This document shows, piece by piece, positions 5,350-12,214 of a DNA stretch of 12,951 nt (position 1 is its first letter; each line of letters opens with the position of its first letter). The notes under the pieces were generated by a model that saw nothing but the letters and a program-made list of their open reading frames with translations, ran no database searches and was not told where the DNA came from. This DNA comes from Thiotrichaceae bacterium. GTDB taxonomy: Bacteria > Pseudomonadota > Gammaproteobacteria > Thiotrichales > Thiotrichaceae. Position numbers and translations under genes: made by a program. The stretch covers positions 1 through 12,951 of the forward strand of contig JALVRY010000270.1 in assembly GCA_027024625.1 (NCBI GenBank), written 5' to 3'.

Positions 5350-6906
5350 ATGAGCCGATTACTCCGCTCTGGCGTAATTTTTAGTGCAATGACAATGATC
5401 TCCCGCGTATTAGGCTTAGTGCGTGATGCCGTATTTGCACGCTATTTCCCCGTTGATGGGGCTTACGAGGCATTTATTGTTGCCTTTAAAATCCCTAATT
5501 TAATGCGACGCTTAGTGGCAGAAGGCGCATTTTCTTTAGCCTTTGTCCCTGTATTATCCGAATATAAAAAGAAACGCAGTGCAAATGAGCTTAAAGATTT
5601 AATTGATCATGTTTCTGGAACACTAGGTTTAGTTTTACTTGCGATTACTCTTATTGGTGTTATCGCAGCTCCCCTTATTATTTCAGTTTTTGCCGCAGGC
5701 TTTGAAGGTAAAGAAGGTGCTGAACCAGAGTTAGCAGTAGATTTACTACGTATAACTTTCCCCTATATTTTCTTTATTTCGTTATCTGCCTTAATGGCTG
5801 GAATACTAAACACCTTTAATCGCTTTGCCGTCCCGTCTTTTACCCCTGTATTACTTAATATTGTATTGATTATTAGTGCCATTTGGATTGCACCTATGTT
5901 TGAGGAACCCGTTACCGCATTGGCATGGGGTGTTTTCTTTGGTGGTATTGCACAATTAGCCTTTCAACTGCCCTCTGTTTATCGTTTGGGCTTATTACCT
6001 AAGCCTAAATTTAAACGAGGACATGAGGGCGTTATAAAAATAATGAAATTAATGACTCCCGCTTTACTTGGTTCATCAGCGGCTCAAATTAATGTGTTAC
6101 TCAATACCTTTATTGCCTCTTTCTTGGTCGTCGGCAGTATGGGTTGGATTTATTTTTCTGATCGCTTTGTTGAGTTGCCCCTAGCACTCTTTGGTGTCGC
6201 AATTGGCACAGTGATTCTGCCAAAATTATCTAGAGATCACGCAGGTCAAGAAGGTGAGGCTTTTGCCGCCACATTGGATTGGGCAATGCGTTTAGCATTA
6301 TTAGTTGCCATTCCTGCTACCGCTGGCTTAATTACTCTTTCTGTACCCATCATTTCAACAGTTATTGGTTACGGTGAATTTACTTGGCATAGCACACAAA
6401 TGTCTTCATTAAGCTTGATGACTTATGCTCTGGGTTTGCCTGCCTTTATCTTAATCAAAGTGTTAGCTCCTGGTTTTTATTCACGACAAGATACAAAAAC
6501 ACCCGTAAAAATCAGCCTGATTGCCATTGCATATAATATGATTCTCAATGTCATCATTGTTATACCTTGGTTTAAAAGTGGCTACGAAGGTGCACACGCG
6601 GGGCTAGCCTTATCTACCGCTATTGCTGCTTATGTTAATGCGGGAACATTATTTTATATTTTGCGTAAACAAGGTGTTTTTAAAGCGCAATCTGGTTGGG
6701 GGAGTTACGCTCTAAAAGTATTAGCAGCAACGGGCTTAATGGTTGCCGTACTTTGGTTCTTAATGCCTGAATTAAACTGGTGGAAGGATGCCGCTGGAGT
6801 TAAGCGAATACTATGGCTAGTCGCCCTGATTGGATTAGCACTCGGGAGTTTCTTTGTTGGTTTGCTAACAATGCGAGTTAATGTAAAGCAGTTGCTACGA
6901 CATTAA
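5350..6906 (+). CDS. murJ: Lipid II flippase MurJ
   Basis: Flips lipid-linked peptidoglycan precursor across the inner membrane; MOP superfamily, expected 14 membrane helices, and the sequence is hydrophobic throughout. I start at the ATG at 5350, giving 518 residues (E. coli 511), because MSRLLRSGVIFSAMTMISR aligns with the family N-terminus; the in-frame codons upstream from a TTG at 5209 do not fit. Essential Arg residues of the E. coli protein (R18, R24, R52, R270) correspond to Arg19, Arg25, Arg53 and the Arg of YFSDRFVELP. E. coli Asp39 corresponds to Glu40 here (AYEAFIVAF). VLAPGFYSRQDTKTPVKI is a hallmark of the family. The ribosome site is weak. It is the last gene of the plus-strand block and converges on rho. 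Confidence 0.96.
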   Translation: MSRLLRSGVIFSAMTMISRVLGLVRDAVFARYFPVDGAYEAFIVAFKIPNLMRRLVAEGAFSLAFVPVLSEYKKKRSANELKDLIDHVSGTLGLVLLAITLIGVIAAPLIISVFAAGFEGKEGAEPELAVDLLRITFPYIFFISLSALMAGILNTFNRFAVPSFTPVLLNIVLIISAIWIAPMFEEPVTALAWGVFFGGIAQLAFQLPSVYRLGLLPKPKFKRGHEGVIKIMKLMTPALLGSSAAQINVLLNTFIASFLVVGSMGWIYFSDRFVELPLALFGVAIGTVILPKLSRDHAGQEGEAFAATLDWAMRLALLVAIPATAGLITLSVPIISTVIGYGEFTWHSTQMSSLSLMTYALGLPAFILIKVLAPGFYSRQDTKTPVKISLIAIAYNMILNVIIVIPWFKSGYEGAHAGLALSTAIAAYVNAGTLFYILRKQGVFKAQSGWGSYALKVLAATGLMVAVLWFLMPELNWWKDAAGVKRILWLVALIGLALGSFFVGLLTMRVNVKQLLRH

Positions 6907-6908
6907 AT

Positions 6909-6955
6909 AATAGGAAACCCTAGCATTGTCAGGAGTTTCCTATTTAGTTTTTACT
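6909..6955 (+). terminator. Terminator between convergent murJ and rho
   Basis: AATAGGAAAC (6909-6918) pairs with GTTTCCTATT (6935-6944), extended inward by CCT/AGG with one bulged A. On the plus strand TAGTTTTTA follows, fitting a murJ terminator that starts three bases after its stop codon. On the minus strand the tail is ATTTAATG, so any terminating activity for rho would be weaker. Confidence 0.75.
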
Positions 6956-6975
6956 ATTTAGGAACATGCATAGAA

Positions 6976-8232
6976 TTAGCTCTTCATCATATTAAAGAAC
7001 TCTTCATTGGTTTTTGTTTTTGTTAAACGATCCAATAAGAATTCCATTCCCTCAATCTCGTTCATTGGGTGCAAGAATTTACGCAGTACCCAAAGTGTCT
7101 TGAGTTCATCTTGTGTTGTGAGGAGTTCTTCACGTCTTGTACCAGAGCGGTTGACGTTGATTGCGGGGAATACGCGTTTTTCTGAGATTTTACGATCAAG
7201 GTGAATTTCCATGTTACCTGTTCCCTTGAATTCTTCGTATATTACTTCGTCCATTCTGGAGCCTGTATCGACAAGTGCGGTAGCAAGTATTGTTAAACTA
7301 CCACCTTCTTCAATATTTCTTGCCGCCCCAAAGAAACGCTTAGGACGATGCAGTGCATTAGCATCCACACCACCTGTTAGGACTTTTCCTGACGATGGCA
7401 CAACCGTGTTATAGGCACGGGCAAGTCGTGTAATTGAGTCCAATAAAATAACGACATCTTTCTTATGTTCTACTAATCGTTTGGCTTTCTCGATGACCAT
7501 TTCTGCCACTTGAATATGACGTGTTGCTGGCTCGTCAAAAGTAGAAGATAAAACTTCACCTTGTACCATGCGCGACATTTCTGTTACTTCTTCTGGTCGC
7601 TCATCAATTAACAGTACCATGAGGTAAGCATCGGGATGATTTGTTGCAATACTTTGTGCAATATTCTGCAACATCATTGTTTTACCTGCTTTCGGCGGCG
7701 CAATGATCAAACCACGTTGACCTTTACCTACAGGTGAAACAATATCAATTATTCTAGCGGTAATATCTTCTGTACTACCATTACCCCGTTCCATTTTTAA
7801 TCTCTCATCAGGATGCAAGGGGGTTAAATTTTCAAATAAAATCTTATGGCGTGAGTTTTCAGGTGAGTCAAAGTTAATTTGATCAACTTTTAGTAATGCA
7901 AAATAACGCTCATTATCTTTAGGTGGTCTAATTTTCCCCGTTACCGTATCACCTGTCCTTAGTGCAAAACGACGTATTTGACTGGGTGATACATATAAAT
8001 CATCTGCACCCGCTACGTAGTTACTATCTTGCGAACGTAAGAATCCAAACCCATCTTGCAGAATTTCTAGTGTTCCACCACCATAAATAGCTTCACCTGT
8101 TTTAGCATGGGCTTTTAATATGGCAAAGATAACCTCTTCTTTTCGAACACGAGAGAGGCTGTCAATTCCCATCGATTTAGCAAGTTCATAAATTTCAGCG
8201 GTAGTTTTTTTCTTAAGTTCAGAAAGATTCAT
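6976..8232 (-). CDS. rho: Transcription termination factor Rho
   Basis: The hexameric RNA-dependent ATPase that ends transcription at Rho-dependent sites. The 418-residue protein is full length (E. coli 419) and starts [10 protein letters not shown] as in relatives. Domains in order: N-terminal helical bundle (1-45); cold-shock-like RNA-binding domain with RNP1 DGFGFLR (60-66); ATPase core with P-loop APPKAGKT (178-185), catalytic Glu in DERPEE (211), Walker B VVILLDS with Asp265, Q-loop [16 protein letters not shown] (284-299), and the R-loop region VDTGSRMDE (321-329). All key residues are intact and there is no long insertion. There is no good Shine-Dalgarno sequence before the ATG. It follows trxA on the same strand, as in E. 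coli, separated by a terminator hairpin and a leader of about 210 bases that may serve autoregulation. Confidence 0.98.
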   Translation of the reverse strand: MNLSELKKKTTAEIYELAKSMGIDSLSRVRKEEVIFAILKAHAKTGEAIYGGGTLEILQDGFGFLRSQDSNYVAGADDLYVSPSQIRRFALRTGDTVTGKIRPPKDNERYFALLKVDQINFDSPENSRHKILFENLTPLHPDERLKMERGNGSTEDITARIIDIVSPVGKGQRGLIIAPPKAGKTMMLQNIAQSIATNHPDAYLMVLLIDERPEEVTEMSRMVQGEVLSSTFDEPATRHIQVAEMVIEKAKRLVEHKKDVVILLDSITRLARAYNTVVPSSGKVLTGGVDANALHRPKRFFGAARNIEEGGSLTILATALVDTGSRMDEVIYEEFKGTGNMEIHLDRKISEKRVFPAINVNRSGTRREELLTTQDELKTLWVLRKFLHPMNEIEGMEFLLDRLTKTKTNEEFFNMMKS

Positions 8233-8443
8233 AAGGATAGTATTTGTAAAAAGATAAAATAGATTTTAATAAAAAGAGAATGCGTCCAATCCATTGGGCA
8301 TCAATTAATACGGGGATTTAGATATCTGCACTAAATGAAATATTTAGACACATAATTAAGAGTTGCTTGATACTAACTTAGAGTTGCCCACAAAGCTAGC
8401 ATAAATAGGCATTTTATAGGTAGAACAGGCTTAAACGGGGATT
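8233..8443 (-). promoter_or_regulatory. rho leader region with short repeats
   Basis: Two repeat pairs occur here. AGAGTTGC is at 8359-8366 and 8380-8387, 21 bases apart, on one helix face. ACGGGGATT is at 8310-8318 and 8435-8443. On the mRNA strand these read GCAACTCT and AATCCCCGT. E. coli rho is autoregulated by termination in its leader, so a regulatory role is plausible but unproven. No convincing promoter was identified. Reading frames of 18 and 11 codons on the minus strand lack ribosome sites. Confidence 0.35.
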
Positions 8444-8480
8444 AAAGGCCGAGAAATCATCAATAGTCTTCTCGGCCTTT
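8444..8480 (-). terminator. Terminator hairpin after trxA
   Basis: AAAGGCCGAGAA (8444-8455) and TTCTCGGCCTTT (8469-8480) form a perfect 12-bp stem with a 13-base loop, 11 bases past the trxA stop codon. The U-run on the minus strand is only UUU followed by AAUCCCCG, so termination may be partial and let some transcripts continue into rho. Confidence 0.65.
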
Positions 8481-8491
8481 GTTAGATTAGC

Positions 8492-8818
8492 TTAAATGTT
8501 TTGATCAAGAAAAGCGGTTAGTTGTGATTTTGACAGAGCACCAACCTTAGTTGCTTCTACATCACCACCTTTGAATAACATCAATGTAGGAATACCACGA
8601 ACACCATATTTTGGTGCTGTACCAGCGTTATCATCAATATTAATCTTAGCGACTTTGATTTTACCTTTATACTCTTCCGCAATTTCTTCTAGAATAGGGG
8701 CAATCATTTTGCAAGGTCCACACCACTCAGCCCAGTAATCAACCAATACAGGGGTCGAGCTTTTTAATACTTCTGCTTCGAAGCTATCGTCTGTTAACGT
8801 AATAATGTGATCACTCAC
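8492..8818 (-). CDS. trxA: Thioredoxin 1
   Basis: A 108-residue cytoplasmic thiol-disulfide reductant, the size of E. coli TrxA (109). The active site is WCGPC with Cys33 and Cys36; the buried Asp is Asp27 (VDYWAEW), and the cis-Pro loop is GIPTLMLF. The start is GTG: the reading [13 protein letters not shown] matches relatives, GGAGAG lies at proper distance upstream, and the nearest upstream ATG in this frame runs into a stop at once. It precedes rho on the same strand, a widely conserved pair in gammaproteobacteria, and is divergent from the DUF3108 gene across a 361-base region that carries inverted 18-base repeats. Confidence 0.98.
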   Translation of the reverse strand: MSDHIITLTDDSFEAEVLKSSTPVLVDYWAEWCGPCKMIAPILEEIAEEYKGKIKVAKINIDDNAGTAPKYGVRGIPTLMLFKGGDVEATKVGALSKSQLTAFLDQNI

Positions 8819-8906
8819 TACTTTCTCTCCATAATTAATTTGACAACATTATCGGTTTAAACGATTTAAGCTGCAAGTATTCTGCACCGTTAAAAGGATA
8901 TATTGT

Positions 8907-8924
8907 ACCTGAATCCGTGACTTC
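8907..8924 (-). repeat. Inverted 18-base repeat, trxA-side copy
   Basis: On the minus strand this reads GAAGTCACGGATTCAGGT and is followed directly by TACAAT, a possible trxA -10 box. It matches the plus-strand copy at 9053-9070 at 16 of 18 positions. Its placement next to a possible promoter suggests a regulator-binding site. Confidence 0.5.
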
Positions 8925-8985
8925 AATGCGGATAACAGGGGATAAGATATTGGTTTAGCACGGGATTTTAAAAAATCTTAGCTTC

Positions 8986-9011
8986 ACCCGTAGGTTAAGC
9001 GGGTATTTTTT
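8986..9011 (+). terminator. Orphan terminator-like hairpin
   Basis: ACCCG (8986-8990) pairs with CGGGT (9000-9004), plus one T-G pair, with a seven-base loop, then A and six T. No gene ends upstream on this strand. It could be an attenuator in a long DUF3108 leader or the end of a small RNA. ACCC at 9014-9017 could instead pair with GGGT at 9001-9004, excluding the terminator stem. Confidence 0.35.
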
Positions 9012-9052
9012 AAACCCATGATGAATCAATAGCTTATTCACTGTGCCGTAGT

Positions 9053-9070
9053 GAGGTCACAGATTCAGGT
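9053..9070 (+). repeat. Inverted 18-base repeat, DUF3108-side copy
   Basis: Reads GAGGTCACAGATTCAGGT on the plus strand and matches the minus-strand copy at 8907-8924 at 16 of 18 positions. Its first nine bases, GAGGTCACA, recur at 9094-9102, 41 bases further on, about four helical turns. Confidence 0.5.
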
Positions 9071-9179
9071 TGCACTTAGTAGCTAGAATAATAGAGGTCA
9101 CACTAGCAAGATCAAGGAACAATTTGATATTTTCTTAGTCCAGACTTCCAATGGAATAATAATTAATAAAGGATCACCA

Positions 9180-9878
9180 ATGAAAAACGCAGTAAAAATT
9201 CTATTACTTATCTCGTTTTTAATCAGCCCTCAGCTCTACGCTTTACCAAAAGCATTTAATGCTGAATATGACGTATCCAAATCAGGATTTTCTTTGGGAA
9301 CAATGCAGGCTAGCTTGAACTACCAAGGCAATCAATATCACTACCATAAATTAACAAAAGCAAAAGGCTTGGCTGCTATACTAAGTGGCGATACATTAAC
9401 TGAAAACAGCGACGGCATCGTCCAAGGTGAAAGCCTCATCCCTAAAAGTTACCTGCGACATCACATAAGCAAACGTAAAGATAAAAAGGATCAGTTTCAC
9501 TTCAAAACAGCAACTTCTGTCCAAGGCAACTATGACAATAAAGCCTACCAGTTAACTGTGCCCGCAAACACTAGCGATTTATCGCTCTTAGAATTACGCC
9601 TTATGCAAGATATTGCGGCAGGTAAAACCCAGACAAAATACAATATTGTTGATCGAGGCGAGTTAAAACAATATAGCTTTAACCGTTTAGGAACAGTTAC
9701 ACTTAAATTAAAAACAGGTAGCTACGCTTGCGAAAAGGTTCGTGTTTCTCGTAAAAATAACAAAAGGCAAACCACCTTATGGCTAGCTAAAGCCTTAGAC
9801 TACCTACCCGTGCGTATTTTACATAATGATAATGGCGATAAGCTAGAAGCCAGAATGACAGCTTATCATGCCCAATAA
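9180..9878 (+). CDS. DUF3108 periplasmic protein
   Basis: A 232-residue exported protein of the DUF3108 family, whose biochemical role is not established. The signal peptide is MKNAVKILLLISFLISPQLYA with probable cleavage before LPKAF. The mature part begins with the family pattern (FNAEYDVSKSGFSLGTMQASL), followed by alternating beta-strand-like stretches and the closing block YACEKVRVS, TTLWLAKALDYLPVRI and EARMTAYH. Fold and length are typical: a beta-rich domain with one cysteine in the mature part. The start is supported by AAAGGAT six bases upstream. It stands alone between the trxA divergent region and a strong terminator, so the context does not reveal a function. The family assignment is from remembered pattern, not from a search. 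Confidence 0.82.
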   Translation: MKNAVKILLLISFLISPQLYALPKAFNAEYDVSKSGFSLGTMQASLNYQGNQYHYHKLTKAKGLAAILSGDTLTENSDGIVQGESLIPKSYLRHHISKRKDKKDQFHFKTATSVQGNYDNKAYQLTVPANTSDLSLLELRLMQDIAAGKTQTKYNIVDRGELKQYSFNRLGTVTLKLKTGSYACEKVRVSRKNNKRQTTLWLAKALDYLPVRILHNDNGDKLEARMTAYHAQ

Positions 9879-9908
9879 AAAAGGCAGATAAATCTTATCC
9901 GCCTTTTT
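9878..9908. terminator. Bidirectional terminator, DUF3108 and amtB
   Basis: AAAAAGGC (9878-9885) with GCCTTTTT (9901-9908), then an A/C mismatch and GATAA with TTATC around the loop ATC. It begins at the DUF3108 stop codon. Runs of T follow the stem on both strands, so it can stop transcripts from the DUF3108 gene and, after the two palindromes, from glnK-amtB. Confidence 0.85.
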
Positions 9909-9917
9909 ACCAAACCT

Positions 9918-9955
9918 CTAGTACAGTGAATGGTAATTACCGTTCACTGTACTAG
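9918..9955. repeat. 38-bp near-perfect palindrome
   Basis: CTAGTACAGTGAATGG, then TAATTA, then CCGTTCACTGTACTAG. Every position mirrors around 9936.5 except one pair (T-G, tolerated in RNA). It lies between the shared terminator and the end of amtB. No U-run follows on either strand, so it is not a standard terminator; it may be a repeat element, a 3'-end stabilising structure or a protein site. Confidence 0.75.
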
Positions 9956-9980
9956 TACTCCAGCAATATTGTGGAGTACT
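9954..9980. repeat. Second palindrome, adjoining the first
   Basis: AGTACTCCA (9954-9962) pairs perfectly with TGGAGTACT (9972-9980) around a nine-base loop that contains AATATT. It shares two bases with the 38-bp palindrome and ends 23 bases from the amtB stop codon. Confidence 0.7.
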
Positions 9981-10003
9981 AAATTTTGCAGGTTCGGAGT
10001 ATC

Positions 10004-11299
10004 TTATAACATATCGTAACCACGCTCTTCATGATCAACTATATCCAGACCTTCTGCCTCTTCATCCTCAGATACACGTAAGCCAACAATTGCTTGTACC
10101 ACTTTTAAAATGATATAGGTTGCTACTGCGGTATAAATCAAAGTAGCCAATACGCCAATTGCCTGCACAGTCAGTTGTTGTGGAATTGATGTGATTGTCT
10201 CAAGCGTAAAACCTTGTCCACTAAACACACCTAACTCAGTTGATGCAAAAACACCCGCAAGCATTGTCCCTATAATACCGCCAACACCATGTACGGGAAA
10301 AACATCTAAAGAATCATCAATCTTCAGTTTCTGTTTAACAATATTTACCGCATTAAAACAGACAAACCCTGCCATAATACCAATCACGAGCGCGCCACTG
10401 GGTCCAACGAAGCCAGATGCAGGCGTAATTGTTCCCAAGCCTGCAATCAAACCTGTCACCGCACCTAATGCACTTGGCTTGCCAAATTTAGCCCATTCAT
10501 AAAACATCCATGTCATCGCACCTGCCGCAGCAGATATATGGGTCACCAACATCGCCATCGCAGCATCACCATTGGCAGCCAAAGCACTACCACCATTGAA
10601 ACCAAACCAACCGACCCAAAGCATACCCGCACCCATAATCGTCATGGTCATGTTGTGTGGCATAATCGGTTTTTTCTCAAATCCTCTACGTGGACCTAAT
10701 ACGATTGCGGCAACAAGAGCCGCTGTACCTGCCGTGATATGCACAACCGTTCCTCCTGCAAAATCAAGTAAGCCCATTTGTTGTAGCCAACCACCACCCC
10801 AAACCCAATGCGTTACAGGAGCATAAACCACGAGTAACCAAATAGATGAGAAAAGTAAAACAGCTGAGAATTTAATACGCTCGGCAAAACCACCAATAAT
10901 CAATGCTGGCGTTATCACAGCAAATGTCATTTGAAATAGAGCAAATAATGACTCTGGAATATCACCCGCCAAAGTATCTTCTTGAATTCCAGCAAAAAGA
11001 ACCTTAGATAAGCCGCCAAAATACGCATTGCCATCTGCAAATGCGATACTGTAACCAATAACTAACCATAGAATAGAAGCAATACCAGCAATAGCGAAAC
11101 ATTGCATTAAGATTGATAGCACATTTCGCGTTCTAACCAAGCCACCATAAAACAAGGCTAAACCAGGCAAAGTCATAAACAATACCAGAGCTGTTGATGT
11201 CAAAATCCATGATGTATTAGCACCATTTAATTCTGTTTCTGCAAATGCCAAACTCGGAATAGATAAAAGAAAAAATAAAGAAATTAATAATCGTTTCAT
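10004..11299 (-). CDS. amtB: Ammonium transporter AmtB
   Basis: Inner-membrane ammonium channel, a trimer of 11-helix subunits; 431 residues, close to E. coli AmtB. A cleavable signal peptide ends at LAFA (residue 20). Pore residues are all present: Phe126 (QMTFAVITP), Phe233 (WFGFNGG), the twin histidines His187 (GGTVVHIT) and His337 (FPVHGVGG), and the structural Asp179 (LDFAGG). The C-terminal cytoplasmic tail VGLRVSEDEEAEGLD is the region through which GlnK blocks the channel. It is 60 bases downstream of glnK on the same strand, the standard operon. The ribosome site is poor (AAAAGG very near the ATG), so translation may depend partly on the upstream gene. Behind the stop codon come two palindromes and a terminator shared with the DUF3108 gene. 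Confidence 0.97.
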   Translation of the reverse strand: MKRLLISLFFLLSIPSLAFAETELNGANTSWILTSTALVLFMTLPGLALFYGGLVRTRNVLSILMQCFAIAGIASILWLVIGYSIAFADGNAYFGGLSKVLFAGIQEDTLAGDIPESLFALFQMTFAVITPALIIGGFAERIKFSAVLLFSSIWLLVVYAPVTHWVWGGGWLQQMGLLDFAGGTVVHITAGTAALVAAIVLGPRRGFEKKPIMPHNMTMTIMGAGMLWVGWFGFNGGSALAANGDAAMAMLVTHISAAAGAMTWMFYEWAKFGKPSALGAVTGLIAGLGTITPASGFVGPSGALVIGIMAGFVCFNAVNIVKQKLKIDDSLDVFPVHGVGGIIGTMLAGVFASTELGVFSGQGFTLETITSIPQQLTVQAIGVLATLIYTAVATYIILKVVQAIVGLRVSEDEEAEGLDIVDHEERGYDML

Positions 11300-11359
11300 G
11301 CCTTTTAACCGTCAAAATTTTATAAAAACCACCCAATATGAACCAAAGGAAGACCATTC

Positions 11360-11698
11360 CTAAAGCACATCGCTCCCTTGTTCACCCGTACGAATACGAA
11401 CTGCTTGCTCAATAGATGAAACAAAAATCTTTCCATCGCCAATCTTGCCTGTTTTTGCCGATGACTCAATGGCATCGATGGCAATTTGCAGCTTATCTTC
11501 GGGTACTGCAATTTCAAGCTTCACCTTTGGTAAAAATTCCACGACATATTCTGCACCACGATACAATTCAGTATGTCCTTTCTGTCGGCCATAGCCCTTA
11601 ACCTCGGTCACAGTCATTCCAGACACATCAATTTCCGTTAAGGCCTTTCTAACGTCATCTAACTTAAACGGCTTAATTACCGCAGTAATTAACTTCAT
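11360..11698 (-). CDS. glnK: Nitrogen regulatory PII protein GlnK
   Basis: Trimeric PII signal protein that senses ATP/ADP and 2-oxoglutarate and binds AmtB when nitrogen is sufficient. It has 112 residues, the exact family size. The T-loop GRQKGHTELYRGAEYVV carries the uridylylation site Tyr51; the B-loop is KTGKIGDGKIFV and the C-loop is RIRTGE. I call it GlnK rather than GlnB because of its link to amtB; sequence alone separates the two poorly. A strong ribosome site (AAGGAG) precedes the ATG. It is the first gene of the glnK-amtB operon. Regulation by nitrogen through NtrC is suggested by a palindrome 42-58 bases upstream. Confidence 0.96.
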   Translation of the reverse strand: MKLITAVIKPFKLDDVRKALTEIDVSGMTVTEVKGYGRQKGHTELYRGAEYVVEFLPKVKLEIAVPEDKLQIAIDAIESSAKTGKIGDGKIFVSSIEQAVRIRTGEQGSDVL

Positions 11699-12009
11699 CC
11701 ACTCTCTCCTTATAAAAATACATCAACTTATTAGTCAACTTGCACAAAACATGTGCAACACTTAATTACATTAACTAAATTAAAACAATATATTACACAT
11801 GCATTGCACCAAAATAATCATCGTCAACTTTACCATGCGCACCACTATCGATCAGAAACACATAGTACCACTAATACGCTATATTTCATCTGCATATCAA
11901 ACATCACAACCAAAAATCCTATAAAACTACTAGAACAAAGGTGATTCTTTTATAATTTGCTATCCTTATAAGGGAATTCTTATAAACTCTACTGTTAATT
12001 TGTGGATTT
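11699..12009. other. Intergenic region, glnK to the MITE-like element
   Basis: Apart from the NtrC-like site this stretch is AT-rich with no credible gene. TATAAT occurs on the plus strand at 11951-11956, without a good -35, and a 10-bp palindrome CCTTATAAGG at 11964-11973. Either could belong to an apaH promoter now separated from apaH by the MITE-like element. Confidence 0.45.
11741..11757 (-). promoter_or_regulatory. NtrC-like operator upstream of glnK
   Basis: On the minus strand TGCAC, seven bases, GTGCA: a 17-bp palindrome with the same half-sites and spacing as known enteric NtrC sites (TGCACC, five bases, GGTGCA). Flanking T and A extend the symmetry to 19 bp. GCACC half-sites also occur at 11806-11810 and 11839-11843. 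I could not find a clean sigma54 -24/-12 pair (GG, ten bases, GC) between the site and glnK or just upstream of it. Confidence 0.5.
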
Positions 12010-12168
12010 GAGACCTTTGCATGGAGGGATGACAAAAGAAAAAAGAGCGTGATTTTCCCTATTTTGTCTAAAAATGAAGGTAATAGCCGAGCTATTGGCT
12101 GAGTTTTTAGGCAAAATAAGGACAATTCAAGCCTTTTTTATTTGTTAGATCTTTCATACAAAGGTCTC
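12010..12168. mobile_element. 159-bp MITE-like palindromic element
   Basis: Ends GAGACCTTTG (12010-12019) and CAAAGGTCTC (12159-12168) are perfect terminal inverted repeats; with mismatches the repeat continues for about 18 bases. Inside, an 18-base arm starting CCCTATTTTG (12057-12074) matches the inverse of 12104-12121 at 16 of 18 positions, and AATAGC/GCTATT (12082-12087, 12091-12096) caps it. All three inverted pairs share one axis at 12089, so the whole element is a single palindrome without indels. It has no coding capacity. The ends resemble, from memory, those of IS5-like elements. No target-site duplication is visible. Confidence 0.75.
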
Positions 12169-12214
12169 GACTTATAACACTTCCATTTAATCATCATTAA
12201 CAATAAAAAAGATT

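Larger units (their letters stand above)
8819..9179. other. Divergent trxA/DUF3108 regulatory region
   Basis: This 361-base gap has no credible gene. It holds an inverted pair of 18-base sequences (8907-8924 and 9053-9070), a third partial copy GAGGTCACA (9094-9102), and a terminator-like hairpin on the plus strand at 8986-9011. TACAAT on the minus strand directly follows the first copy and could be a trxA -10 box, but I see no good -35 at the right distance. No convincing promoter for the DUF3108 gene was found. Confidence 0.55.

Noticed and set aside
8356..8412. 18-codon frame in the rho leader (MPIYASFVGNSKLVSSNS), a possible rhoL-like leader peptide
   Set aside because: No Shine-Dalgarno sequence and no likeness to the known rho leader peptide; too short to support.
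9041..9062. CTGTG...CACAG as a CRP site
   Set aside because: The half-sites are 12 bases apart rather than the eight expected between CTGTG and CACAG in a CRP site.
2855..9112. ACTAGCAAGAT shared by the rpmE2 and DUF3108 upstream regions
   Set aside because: An 11-base match is expected many times by chance in a window of this size.
11795..11815. Sigma54-like sequence TTGGTGCAATGCATGT on the minus strand upstream of glnK
   Set aside because: GG is followed ten bases later by GT rather than GC, and the hexamers around it fit poorly.
11753..11944. 63-codon plus-strand frame upstream of the MITE-like element
   Set aside because: No ribosome site, odd composition rich in His, Thr and Asn, and it overlaps the glnK control region.
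11919..12125. 68-codon open frame on the minus strand across the MITE-like element
   Set aside because: It reads through the palindromic element, has no ribosome site and matches no family I know; it is a by-product of the repeat.
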